Notes under the pieces: generated by a model
Seen by the model: only the letters and a program-made list of their open reading frames with translations
Told to the model about the DNA's origin: nothing
Databases searched by the model: none
Assembly (NCBI GenBank): GCA_963777905.1
Contig: CAVZSM010000009.1
Location: forward strand, 186,001 to 250,000
Source: Trebonia sp963777905
GTDB taxonomy: Bacteria; Actinomycetota; Actinomycetes; Streptosporangiales; Streptosporangiaceae
Reading direction: 5' to 3'
DNA: 64,000 nucleotides
Program-made: the position numbers and the translations under genes
Shown: positions 1-8,479 of the stretch, one piece after another
How the letters are laid out: each line of letters begins with the position of its first letter
Position numbering within the stretch: position 1 is the stretch's first letter

Positions 1-1201
1 GCGGCTGTACCGGGCGGGTGCTGGCGTAGGAACGGCGCGCGAACGACCGCCTGGCTATGTGCATGAGGGCGAGCAGGTCGTGCTGGCGGGCGGTGAACGT
101 GCGGCTGTCGATGGCGCCGCGTGCGGCCTTGCCGTGCAGCAGGGCGAGTTCGGTGGCGGCGAGCTGGTAATCGCTCATGGCGCTCGCCGCGGCCATGCCG
201 CCGCGGGCGCGGGCCCAGTTCCGCGCCTGACGACGCGCCCGCAGCGAGCTGAGCATGGCGATGTCGTCGCTCGTGACCAGGCCCGTTACCGCGTAGGCGG
301 GCAGGTCGTGCCTGATCAGCCCCACCACGCGGTGGCGGTCGGCGACCAGCACCGCGATGACCCCGGCGAGCACGCAGCTCATGATCGCGTACCCGATCAG
401 CACCCCGGCCGTGCCGTACACCGACAGCCCGTTCCAGATGCCGTGCAGCAGCATGGCGGCCAGCCAGCCCGCGACCACCGCCCAGCCGCCGCCGTGACGC
501 CTGGACGCCGCGTACGCGACGCCGAGGCCTGTCATCGAGGTGAACAGCGGGTGCAGCAGCGGCGAGAACAACCCGCGCAGCACGAACGTGTAGCCGAGCA
601 GCTCGATACCGCCCCGCTGCGGAGTGACGAGCGCGTTGATGTAATAGCCGACGTTCTCGATCATCGCGAAGCCGAGGCCGACCATCGCCGCGTAGATGAC
701 GCCGTCGGTCGGGCCGTCCAGCTCGTCCCTGCGCCGCCACAGCAGGCCGACAAGGACCAGGCCCTTGAGCGTCTCCTCCACCACCGGGGCGCCGAACGTC
801 GCCGACACGTACTCTCCGGTGCTCGCGCCGAGCGCCGGCTGGGTCACGTACTCCAGGCCCGCGGTGTTGATGATCAGCGCGGCCAGCGCCGCGATCCCGG
901 CGCCCCAGGCGAACGCGAAGATCAGCGGGCCGCGCGGCTCGGGTTCCAGCCGGTCCACCCACAGCACCAGCGCGACGAGCAGCGGCACCGGCAGCAGGGC
1001 CAGCGGCAGCGCGATGACGAACGGCACGACGCCCTGGCCCGCCGCGAACGACTCCCCCGCGTCGATGCTCAGCGCGACGATCGCGCAGGCGGCGGTGATC
1101 ACGATCCCCGCGATGAACCCGACCCGCGGCCGCCCGGGAACCCGCCCCTCGATCACCGCCCTGGGATCGAACACCGGGACGGGCGAGGTGGGCTCGGTCA
1201 T
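1..1201 (-). CDS. PrsW-family intramembrane metalloprotease (3' end beyond window)
   Basis: Multi-pass membrane protein read on the minus strand and still open at base 1. About 400 residues are visible. The PrsW signature is present: EE at about residues 142-143 followed by TLK, an ENVGY motif near residue 182, then HPLF and HGIWNG histidine motifs, which together form the metal site of this family. At least seven hydrophobic segments are visible. PrsW proteases cleave membrane-bound anti-sigma factors or similar proteins; the substrate here is unknown. Start taken as ATG 1201; another in-frame ATG lies four codons upstream at 1213, and neither has a clear Shine-Dalgarno. It diverges from tkt, with DasR-like operators between them that lie closer to this gene. 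Confidence 0.82.
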   Translation of the reverse strand, partial: MTEPTSPVPVFDPRAVIEGRVPGRPRVGFIAGIVITAACAIVALSIDAGESFAAGQGVVPFVIALPLALLPVPLLVALVLWVDRLEPEPRGPLIFAFAWGAGIAALAALIINTAGLEYVTQPALGASTGEYVSATFGAPVVEETLKGLVLVGLLWRRRDELDGPTDGVIYAAMVGLGFAMIENVGYYINALVTPQRGGIELLGYTFVLRGLFSPLLHPLFTSMTGLGVAYAASRRHGGGWAVVAGWLAAMLLHGIWNGLSVYGTAGVLIGYAIMSCVLAGVIAVLVADRHRVVGLIRHDLPAYAVTGLVTSDDIAMLSSLRARRQARNWARARGGMAAASAMSDYQLAATELALLHGKAARGAIDSRTFTARQHDLLALMHIARRSFARRSYASTRPVQP

Positions 1202-1259
1202 GTGCGGAAGCATACTGTGCGGCCCCCGTGCGCGACGGGCATGCGGACGGTGTCATATT

Positions 1260-1295
1260 GGTCTAGACCTTACGTCGCTAGTGGTCTAGACCACT
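1260..1295. promoter_or_regulatory. Two DasR-type (dre) operators between prsW and tkt
   Basis: Bases 1280-1295 read AGTGGTCTAGACCACT, a perfect 16-bp palindrome matching the published DasR operator consensus of Streptomyces (A-S-TGGTCTAGACCA-S-T). A second core GGTCTAGACC lies at 1260-1269. GntR/HutC-type regulators bind such sites and release them with aminosugar phosphates. The pair sits about 50-90 bases upstream of prsW and 160-195 bases upstream of tkt, so either gene could be the target. No dasR gene is in the window. Confidence 0.65.
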
Positions 1296-1382
1296 GAGCT
1301 GATGAATGTTCTGGAAACGGTGTCCCCCCGGCGGTTTTCGCGGGGATCGTGAGGATAGGCTCTTATCCGTGATGGCGCCCTG

Positions 1383-1430
1383 GCCGTACGGGGAACAGAG
1401 CCGTACGGGAATAGGGCCATACGGGGAACA
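1383..1430. repeat. Triple tandem repeat upstream of tkt
   Basis: Three imperfect copies of a roughly 16-bp unit (GCCGTACGGGGAACA, GCCGTACGGGAATA, GCCATACGGGGAACA) begin at 1383, 1400 and 1416. They end just before the tkt ribosome binding site GGAAGGA. They lie in the probable 5' leader of the pentose phosphate operon. No function is evident. Confidence 0.7.
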
Positions 1431-1453
1431 GCCCTGGAAGGAATTCACGACAA

Positions 1454-3547
1454 ATGGCGAGCAATGACACCCTCGACTGGTCGGATACGGACAAGCGCGC
1501 CGTCGACCTGATCCGCGTGCTGGCGATGGACGCGGTGCAGAAGTCGGGGTCCGGTCACCCGGGCACGGCGATGAGCCTGGCGCCCGCTGCCTACCTCCTC
1601 TTCCAGGACGTGCTCAGGCACGACCCGGCCGACCCGAAGTGGCCGGGCCGGGACAGGTTCGTGCTCTCCTGCGGGCACTCGTCGCTGACGCTCTACATCC
1701 AGCTGTACCTGTCGGGCTACGGCCTCACGCTTGACGACCTCGAGCGGTACCGCTCGTGGGGCAGCCTCACCCCCGGCCATCCGGAGCACGGCCTGACCGC
1801 GGGCGTCGAGACCACGACGGGCCCGCTTGGCCAGGGCATCGGCAACGCGGTGGGCATGGCGATGGCGTCCCGCCGCGAGCGCGGCCTCTACGACCCCGAC
1901 GCGGCGCCGGGCACCTCGCCGTTCGACCACTTCATCTACTGCTTCGTCTCCGACGGGGACATGGAGGAAGGCATCAGCCACGAGGTCTCCTCGCTGGCCG
2001 GGCACCAGGAACTGGGCAACCTGATCGTGCTCTACGACGACAACCTCATCTCGATCGAGGATGACACGCACATCGCCAAGTCCGAGGACGTCGCAGCCAG
2101 GTACGAGGCCTACGGCTGGCACGTGCAGCGGCTGAGCTGGCGCACCACCGACGGCTACCACGAGAACGTGCAGGACCTGTACGACGCCTTCGAGGCGGCC
2201 AAGGCGGTCACCGACAAGCCGTCGTTCATCGCGCTGCGCACGATCATCGGCTGGCCGGCGCCCACCAAGCAGAACACGGGCGCCGCGCACGGCTCCGCGC
2301 TCGGCGAGGAGGAGGTCGCGGCCACCAAGAAGATCCTGGGCTTCGACCCGGCCGTGAACTTCCCCGCCGAGGAAGAGGCGGTCAGCCGCGCCAGGGACGT
2401 CGCCGAGCGCGGCAAGGCGCTGCACGCGGAGTGGGAGCAGGGCTTCGCCGCCTGGGCGGCGGCCAACCCCGAGCGCAAGGCGCTGTTCGACCGGCTGGCG
2501 GTGCGCGGCCTCCCGGCCGGCTGGGCGGAGGCGATCCCGTCGTTCCCCGCCGACGAGAAGAAGGGCGTGGCCACCAGGCGCGCCTCAGGCAATGTCCTGT
2601 CCGCGCTCGCGCCGGTGCTGCCAGAACTGTGGGGCGGCTCCGCCGACCTCGCCGAATCCAACCTCACGACGATGGAGGGCGAGCCGTCGTTCGTCCCTGT
2701 CGAGCACCAGACCAAGATGTGGCCTGGCAACCCGTACGGGCGCACGCTGCACTTCGGCATCCGCGAGCACGGCATGGGGTCGATCCTGAACGGCATCGCG
2801 CTGCACGGCGGCACCCGGCCGTACGGCGGCACCTTCCTGGTGTTCAGCGACTACATGCGGCCCTCGGTCCGGCTCGCCGCGCTGATGGAGCAGCCGGTCA
2901 CCTACGTGTGGACGCACGACTCGATCGGCCTCGGCGAGGACGGCCCGACGCACCAGCCGGTCGAGCACCTGTGGTCGCTGCGCAACATCATGGGCCTCGA
3001 CGTGGTGCGCCCCGCCGACGCGAACGAGACCGCGGCGGCCTGGCGGACCATCATCACCCGCACCGACCGGCCCGCCGGCCTGTGCCTGACCCGGCAGAAC
3101 GTACCCGTCTTCGACCGGGAGAAGTACGGCCCGGCCGACGGCACCGCGCGCGGCGCGTACGTGCTCGCCGACAGCGACTCTGGCCAGCCGGACGTCATCC
3201 TGATCGGCACCGGCAGCGAGGTGCAGATCGCGGTGCACGCGCGGGAGCTGCTCGCGGCCGAGGGAATCTCCGCGCGGGTCGTCTCGATGCCCTGCGTGGA
3301 ATGGTTCCACGAGCAAGACACTTCTTACCAAGAGGAGGTGCTCCCGGCGGCGGTACGGGCGCGGGTGTCCGTCGAGGCCGGCATCACCGCTCCCTGGAAG
3401 CAGTTCGTCGGCGACGCGGGCGAGAGCGTCGGGGTGGACCACTACGGCGCGTCGGCCTCGTACATGAAGCTGTACGAGGAGTTCGGGCTGACGGCGGAGC
3501 GGGTAGCCGAAGCCGCTAAGACCAGCCTGTCCAGGACCAGGAGCTAA
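1454..3547 (+). CDS. tkt: Transketolase
   Basis: Thiamine-diphosphate enzyme moving two-carbon ketol units between sugar phosphates in the non-oxidative pentose phosphate pathway. The 697 residues match the family's usual length. Visible hallmarks are SGHPG near residue 32, GHPEHG, the ThDP-binding GDxxxEG stretch (SDGDMEEG) with the following NLI..YDDN, and FGIREHGMG in the pyrimidine domain carrying the catalytic Glu. GGAAGGA lies 12 bases before the ATG. First gene of the operon tkt-tal-zwf-opcA-pgl; 42 bases separate it from tal. Confidence 0.97.
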   Translation: MASNDTLDWSDTDKRAVDLIRVLAMDAVQKSGSGHPGTAMSLAPAAYLLFQDVLRHDPADPKWPGRDRFVLSCGHSSLTLYIQLYLSGYGLTLDDLERYRSWGSLTPGHPEHGLTAGVETTTGPLGQGIGNAVGMAMASRRERGLYDPDAAPGTSPFDHFIYCFVSDGDMEEGISHEVSSLAGHQELGNLIVLYDDNLISIEDDTHIAKSEDVAARYEAYGWHVQRLSWRTTDGYHENVQDLYDAFEAAKAVTDKPSFIALRTIIGWPAPTKQNTGAAHGSALGEEEVAATKKILGFDPAVNFPAEEEAVSRARDVAERGKALHAEWEQGFAAWAAANPERKALFDRLAVRGLPAGWAEAIPSFPADEKKGVATRRASGNVLSALAPVLPELWGGSADLAESNLTTMEGEPSFVPVEHQTKMWPGNPYGRTLHFGIREHGMGSILNGIALHGGTRPYGGTFLVFSDYMRPSVRLAALMEQPVTYVWTHDSIGLGEDGPTHQPVEHLWSLRNIMGLDVVRPADANETAAAWRTIITRTDRPAGLCLTRQNVPVFDREKYGPADGTARGAYVLADSDSGQPDVILIGTGSEVQIAVHARELLAAEGISARVVSMPCVEWFHEQDTSYQEEVLPAAVRARVSVEAGITAPWKQFVGDAGESVGVDHYGASASYMKLYEEFGLTAERVAEAAKTSLSRTRS

Positions 3548-3589
3548 GAAGCCATATCAGGCTTAGCGTCATACGGAAGGAACACGGCC

Positions 3590-4693
3590 ATGAGTGACGT
3601 TCTGCGAGAGCTTACCGAGGAAGGTGTGTCGGTCTGGCTGGACGACATCAACCGTGACCGGCTGCGCACCGGCAACCTCGAAATGCTCATGAGGGACTTC
3701 TGGGTGCGGGGCGTGACGTCGAACCCGACGATCTTCGCCCACGCGCTCAGCCAGGGCGACGCCTACGACGAGCAGACAGCGGACCTCAAGATCCGCGGCG
3801 TCTCGGTGGAAGAGGCGTCGCGGATGATCACCACCTACGACATCAGGTGGGCCGCCGACGTGCTCCGCCCGGCCTACGACGAGACCGACGGCCTGGACGG
3901 CCGGGTGTCGATCGAGGTCGACCCCCGGCTCGCGAAGGAGACCGCCGCGACCATCGCCGAGGCCAAGCAGCTGTGGTGGCTGGTCGACAGGCCGAACATG
4001 TTCATCAAGATCCCGGCGACCGCGGAGGGCGTCCCCGCGATCACCGAGACGCTGGCGAAGGGCATCAGCGTCAACGTGACGCTGATCTTCTCGCTGGAGC
4101 GGTACGGCGAGGTCATCGACGCGTACATGGCCGGCCTCGAGCAGGCGGCGGCGAACGGGCACGACATCAGCCAGATCGCGTCCGTCGCCTCGTTCTTCGT
4201 CAGCCGGGTGGACACCGAGGTGGACAAGCGGCTGGAGAAGATCGGCACGCCGGAAGCCGCCGCGCTGAAGGGCAAGGCCGCCATCGCCAACGCGCGGCTG
4301 GCCTACGAGCTGTACGAGCAGAAACTGGCCACGCCGCGCTGGGCGGCGCTCGCGGCGAAGGGCGCCCGCGTGCAGCGCCCGCTGTGGGCCTCCACGTCCA
4401 CGAAGGACCCCGCGTTCCCTGACACCCTCTACGTCGTCGAGCTGGTGGCCAGGGACACCGTGAACACGATGCCCGAGGCGACCCTGCGCGCCACCGCCGA
4501 CCACGGCGTGCTGCGCGGCGACACCATCCACGGCACCTATGAGCAGTCCCGCCAGGTCTTCGCGGAGCTGGAGAAGCTCGGCATCAGCTACGACGATGTG
4601 GTGCGGGTCCTCGAGGACGAGGGCGTATCCAAGTTCGCCGTGTCCTGGAACGAGCTGCTCGAGACGATCCGAACCGAACTGAGCACCAAGTAG
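3590..4693 (+). CDS. tal: Transaldolase
   Basis: Moves dihydroxyacetone units between sedoheptulose 7-phosphate and glyceraldehyde 3-phosphate. The 367-residue length fits the longer actinobacterial transaldolases. TSNPTIF lies at residues 43-49 and the Schiff-base lysine is K140 in NMFIKIPAT; the SFFVSRVDTEVD strand is also present. GGAAGGA precedes the ATG. It follows tkt and is followed after 22 bases by zwf. In many relatives pgi sits between tal and zwf; it does not here. Confidence 0.96.
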   Translation: MSDVLRELTEEGVSVWLDDINRDRLRTGNLEMLMRDFWVRGVTSNPTIFAHALSQGDAYDEQTADLKIRGVSVEEASRMITTYDIRWAADVLRPAYDETDGLDGRVSIEVDPRLAKETAATIAEAKQLWWLVDRPNMFIKIPATAEGVPAITETLAKGISVNVTLIFSLERYGEVIDAYMAGLEQAAANGHDISQIASVASFFVSRVDTEVDKRLEKIGTPEAAALKGKAAIANARLAYELYEQKLATPRWAALAAKGARVQRPLWASTSTKDPAFPDTLYVVELVARDTVNTMPEATLRATADHGVLRGDTIHGTYEQSRQVFAELEKLGISYDDVVRVLEDEGVSKFAVSWNELLETIRTELSTK

Positions 4694-4715
4694 ACGGCAA
4701 CTGGAGGTACCGGAC

Positions 4716-6341
4716 ATGACCGTGCCTGACGCCGACGCCAGGGGCCCGGCGCCGGCGAATCCGGGGGTGATCGCGATCGCGGACGACCCCGGCGCCCCCG
4801 TCAACGCGCTGCGCGACCCGCGGGACCGCAGGATCCCCCGGGTCGCGGGCCCGTGCGTCCTGGTGATGTTCGGCGTCACCGGTGACCTCGCCAGGAAAAA
4901 GCTGATGCCCGCGCTGTACGACCTGGCGAACCGCGGCCTGCTGCCCCCCGGATTCTCCCTGGTCGGCTTCGCCCGCAGGGACTGGGAGCACGAGGACTTC
5001 GCCCAGATCACCTACCAGGCGGTCAAGGAACACGCACGGACCCCGTTCAGGGAGACCGTGTGGCAGCAGCTCGCCGAGGGCATGCGGTTCGTCCCCGGCG
5101 AGTTCGACGACGACGCGGCCTTCGACAAGCTGGCCGAGACCGTGCGGGAGCTGGACCGCGAGCGGGGCACCGGCGGGAACTACGCGTTCTACCTGTCGAT
5201 CCCGCCGCGCTTCTTCCCGGTCGTCGTGGAGCAGCTCAAGCGCTCCGGGCTGTCCGACCCCAGTATCTCCGGCGCCGACACCGACACGGGGCGGGAGCCG
5301 TGGCGGCGGGTGGTGATCGAGAAGCCGTTCGGCCGCGACCTGAAGAGCGCCCGCGAGCTGAACAACATCGTGGACGCGGTGTTCCCCGCTGAATCGGTGT
5401 TCCGCATCGACCACTACCTGGGCAAGGAGACCGTCCAGAACATCCTCGCGCTGCGCTTCGCGAACAGCCTGTACGAGCCGATCTGGAACCGCAGCTACGT
5501 GGACCACGTGCAGATCACGATGTCCGAGGACATCGGCATCGGCGGCCGGGCCGGCTACTACGACGGTATCGGCGCCGCGCGCGACGTGATCCAGAACCAC
5601 CTGCTGCAGCTCCTCGCGCTGACCGCGATGGAGGAGCCGGTGTCGTTCGAGGCGAACTCGCTGCGGCAGGAGAAGGAGAAGGTGCTGTCCGCGGTCCGGC
5701 TGCCCATCGACCTCGCCGCCGGGACCGCCCGCGGCCAGTACGCGGCGGGATGGCAGGGCGGCCGGCAGGTGATCGGCTACCTGGAGGAAGAGGGCATCCC
5801 GCCGGACTCGCGGACCGAAACCTACGCCGCCGTCCAGCTCGGCGTGGACACGCGCCGGTGGGCGGGCGTGCCGTTCTACCTGCGCACCGGCAAGCGGCTG
5901 ACGCGGCGGATGACGGAGATCGCGCTGATGTTCCAGCGCGCGCCGCACCTGCCCTTCGCCGCCACCGACACTGAGGAACTCGGCCAGAACGCCCTGGTCA
6001 TCCGCGTCCAGCCGGACGAGGGTGTCACGGTGCGGTTCGGCTCGAAGGTGCCGGGCAGCGCGATGGAGGTGCGCGACGTCAACATGGACTTCGCCTACGG
6101 CGAGTCCTTCACCGAGTCCTCGCCGGAGGCCTACGAGCGGCTGATCCTCGACGTCCTCATCGGCGACCCGCCGCTGTTCCCCCGCCAGGAGGAGGTCGAG
6201 CTCTCCTGGCGCATCCTCGACCCGATCGAGAACTTCTGGGCCGAGAACACCAAGCCCGAACAGTACCCAGCGGGCTCACCGGGCCCCGCGTCCGCCGACG
6301 CGCTCATGGCGCGCGACGGCCGCGCCTGGCGCCGGCTGTAG
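4716..6341 (+). CDS. zwf: Glucose-6-phosphate 1-dehydrogenase
   Basis: Oxidises glucose 6-phosphate to 6-phosphogluconolactone with NADP, the entry step of the oxidative pentose phosphate pathway. The coenzyme loop GVTGDLARKK starts at residue 53, EKPFGRDL is near 202, and the substrate and catalytic motif RIDHYLGKE is at 230-238. At 541 residues it carries a Pro/Ala-rich N-terminal extension of about 40 residues before the Rossmann strand. The start is supported by GGAGG 9 bases upstream. Followed immediately by its assembly factor opcA. Confidence 0.96.
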   Translation: MTVPDADARGPAPANPGVIAIADDPGAPVNALRDPRDRRIPRVAGPCVLVMFGVTGDLARKKLMPALYDLANRGLLPPGFSLVGFARRDWEHEDFAQITYQAVKEHARTPFRETVWQQLAEGMRFVPGEFDDDAAFDKLAETVRELDRERGTGGNYAFYLSIPPRFFPVVVEQLKRSGLSDPSISGADTDTGREPWRRVVIEKPFGRDLKSARELNNIVDAVFPAESVFRIDHYLGKETVQNILALRFANSLYEPIWNRSYVDHVQITMSEDIGIGGRAGYYDGIGAARDVIQNHLLQLLALTAMEEPVSFEANSLRQEKEKVLSAVRLPIDLAAGTARGQYAAGWQGGRQVIGYLEEEGIPPDSRTETYAAVQLGVDTRRWAGVPFYLRTGKRLTRRMTEIALMFQRAPHLPFAATDTEELGQNALVIRVQPDEGVTVRFGSKVPGSAMEVRDVNMDFAYGESFTESSPEAYERLILDVLIGDPPLFPRQEEVELSWRILDPIENFWAENTKPEQYPAGSPGPASADALMARDGRAWRRL

Positions 6342-6358
6342 AGGAAGGCATCGCGCCA

Positions 6359-7312
6359 ATGACGATCGACCTGACCGACACGACGACCGGCGCGATCAGC
6401 AACGCGCTGACCGAGGCGCGGCGGCGGCTCGGCGGCATGACGCTGGGCATGGTGCTCACGCTCATCATCGTGACCGACGAAGAGGGGCAGTACGACGCGA
6501 TCCGCGCGGCTAACCAGGCCGCCAGGGAGCACCCGTGCCGCGTCCTCGCCATGATCACCCGCCGGCCCAAGGCGGACTCCCGGCTGGACGCCGAGATCCG
6601 GGTCGGCGAGGCCGCGCCCGGCGAGACGACCGTGCTGCGCATGTACGGCCCGCTCGGGCAGCACGCGGACTCCGTGGCGGCGCCGCTGCTCGTGCCCGAC
6701 GTCCCCGTGGTCACCTGGTGGCCGGAGGCCGCGCCTGAGGTCCCGGCCAAGCACCCGCTGGGCGCGCTCGCCCAGCGGCGGGTGACGGACTCGGCAGCCG
6801 CGGACATGCCGCAGGAGGTGCTGGCCACCCTGGCGCGCGCCTACCAGCCCGGCGACACCGACTTCGGCTGGACCCGCGCCACGCCGTGGCGGTCGCTGCT
6901 CGCCGCCACGCTCGACCAGCCGCATCCGGCGCTGCAGGCCGGCGAGGTCGAGGCGGAGGCGGGAAACCCCACCGCGGACCTCATCGCCGCGTGGCTCAAC
7001 CTGCGGCTGGGCATCCCGATGCGGCGTTCGGTCTCCGGCGGCCCGGGCATCACGCGGGTCTCGTTCACCACCGCGGCGGGCGACATCGCGATCAGCCGCC
7101 TGGACGGCCGCACCGCGACCCTGTCCTGGCCGTCCCGGCCGGACCGGATGGTCGCGCTGCACCGCAGGGACACCGCCGAACTGCTCGCCGAGGAGCTGCG
7201 CAGGCTTGACCCCGACGAGGTCTACGCCGAGACGCTGAGCCGCCTGGACGAGCGCGGGATCGAGACCGGCCCCGCCGCCGCGCCCGAGCCGGACGAGCGG
7301 GTCGTCTCATGA
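6359..7312 (+). CDS. opcA: Glucose-6-phosphate dehydrogenase assembly protein OpcA
   Basis: OpcA-family protein of 317 residues, required in actinobacteria and cyanobacteria for correct assembly and redox control of G6PDH. Recognised by the N-terminal LVLTLIIVTDEE-like region, VLAMITRRP, the VPDVPVVTWWPE core and the C-terminal STLDGRTATL-type strand. Position between zwf and pgl is the conserved arrangement. Its stop overlaps the pgl start by four bases (ATGA), indicating translational coupling. Confidence 0.93.
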   Translation: MTIDLTDTTTGAISNALTEARRRLGGMTLGMVLTLIIVTDEEGQYDAIRAANQAAREHPCRVLAMITRRPKADSRLDAEIRVGEAAPGETTVLRMYGPLGQHADSVAAPLLVPDVPVVTWWPEAAPEVPAKHPLGALAQRRVTDSAAADMPQEVLATLARAYQPGDTDFGWTRATPWRSLLAATLDQPHPALQAGEVEAEAGNPTADLIAAWLNLRLGIPMRRSVSGGPGITRVSFTTAAGDIAISRLDGRTATLSWPSRPDRMVALHRRDTAELLAEELRRLDPDEVYAETLSRLDERGIETGPAAAPEPDERVVS

Positions 7313-8091
7313 GCGCGCCGCCGGAGGTCCTCGTGCACCGCGACGGCTCGCTGCTCGCCAAGGCGGCCGCCGCCCGCTGCGTCACCCGGCTGGTCAACGC
7401 GGTCGCCGCCGCCGGGCACGCCCACCTGGTGCTCACCGGGGGCGGCATCGGCACCGCGGTGCTCGCCCAGCTCGCCGCCGCGCCCGCGCGGGACGCGGTG
7501 GACTGGCGGCGCGTCGACTTCTGGTGGGGCGACGAGCGGTTCGTCCCGGCCGGGGACCCGGAGCGGAACGAGACCGGAGCGCGGGCCGCGCTGCTCGACC
7601 GCATCGACGCGGACCCGGCGCGGGTGCACCCGATGCCAGGCCCCGACGGCCCCGACGGCGACGACCCGGAAGCCGCCGCGGAACGGTACGCGAGCGAACT
7701 CGCGGCCGCCACCCGGCCCGAGGACCACGCCCCCGTGCCGTCCTTCGACGTGCTGATGCTCGGCATCGGCCCGGAGGGTCACGTGGCCTCGCTGTTCCCC
7801 GGGATGCCCGCCGTCTACGACAACCGCCCGGTCGTCGCGGTGCGCGGCTCCCCCAAGCCGCCGCCGGTGCGTATCTCCTTCACGTTCCCGTCGATCCAGG
7901 CCGCCCGCGAGGTGTGGATCCTGGCCTCAGGAGAGGAAAAGGCCAGCGCGGTCGCCCTGGCGCTGTCCGGCCCTGGCCCGGTCCAGCTGCCTGCCGCTGG
8001 CGCCCGCGGCCGCCAGCGGACGCTGTTCCTCATCGACGAGGCCGCCGCCGCGAAGCTCCCCGCCGACCTGGGCCGCCCCGGCGCGCACTGA
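7309..8091 (+). CDS. pgl: 6-phosphogluconolactonase
   Basis: Hydrolyses 6-phosphogluconolactone to 6-phosphogluconate. The 260-residue protein has the family landmarks VLTGGGIGTAVL near residue 42, VDFWWGDERFVP with the catalytic region, and LMLGIGPEGHVASLFPG. Overlaps opcA by four bases and closes the operon; it converges on a minus-strand gene whose stop lies 8 bases downstream, with no obvious terminator between. Confidence 0.94.
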   Translation: MSAPPEVLVHRDGSLLAKAAAARCVTRLVNAVAAAGHAHLVLTGGGIGTAVLAQLAAAPARDAVDWRRVDFWWGDERFVPAGDPERNETGARAALLDRIDADPARVHPMPGPDGPDGDDPEAAAERYASELAAATRPEDHAPVPSFDVLMLGIGPEGHVASLFPGMPAVYDNRPVVAVRGSPKPPPVRISFTFPSIQAAREVWILASGEEKASAVALALSGPGPVQLPAAGARGRQRTLFLIDEAAAAKLPADLGRPGAH

Positions 8092-8099
8092 CTAACTGG

Positions 8100-8444
8100 C
8101 TAACGCCCGGGGACCTTCGACTGGCTGGCGCTGCAGCCGGACAACAGGATTGACGATGCCGTGCAGGTGCTCTGCGCTCCGCCGGTCGGGCCGGTATAGG
8201 TCATGACTAGGGCGAACGCGAGCATTCCTGCGGTGACGCAGCCCCATATCCCCACGAACATCCACGTCAGCGCCGTCGTGGACAGCTTTCTGCGCAGCCG
8301 TCGCAGCGGGCGGCGCGGCGGCATGTCCTCGCCGGAGGCCAGCCGGTTGAAGATATGCAAGAACGACACCAGCACCGGAGCGGTCTTCGCGAGCTCGTCG
8401 GCTATCCGGCTCAGCGTGCGCACCTCACGCTCGTTCAGGCTCAG
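8100..8444 (-). CDS. Small DUF3040-like membrane protein, probable CTG start
   Basis: Small protein with one clear membrane helix (ALTWMFVGIWGCVTAGMLAF). The first standard start is GTG at 8423 (107 residues), but that leaves the ribosome site 27 bases away. Reading seven codons further up gives the N-terminus LSLNEREVRTLSRI, resembling the LSEREQRxL opening of DUF3040 proteins, starting at CTG 8444 with a perfect AGGAGG six bases upstream (8451-8456). I therefore prefer the non-standard CTG start (114 residues). DUF3040 assignment is tentative because those proteins usually have two membrane helices. Function unknown. Confidence 0.6.
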   Translation of the reverse strand: MSLNEREVRTLSRIADELAKTAPVLVSFLHIFNRLASGEDMPPRRPLRRLRRKLSTTALTWMFVGIWGCVTAGMLAFALVMTYTGPTGGAQSTCTASSILLSGCSASQSKVPGR

Positions 8445-8479
8445 GGGACGCCTCCTTTGTCAAGCCCGGGCTGGCTCCC

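Noticed and set aside
59..1297. Plus-strand 412-codon open frame
   Set aside because: Its product is Arg/His/Asp/Gln-rich antisense composition; the minus strand encodes a clear PrsW protease over the same bases.
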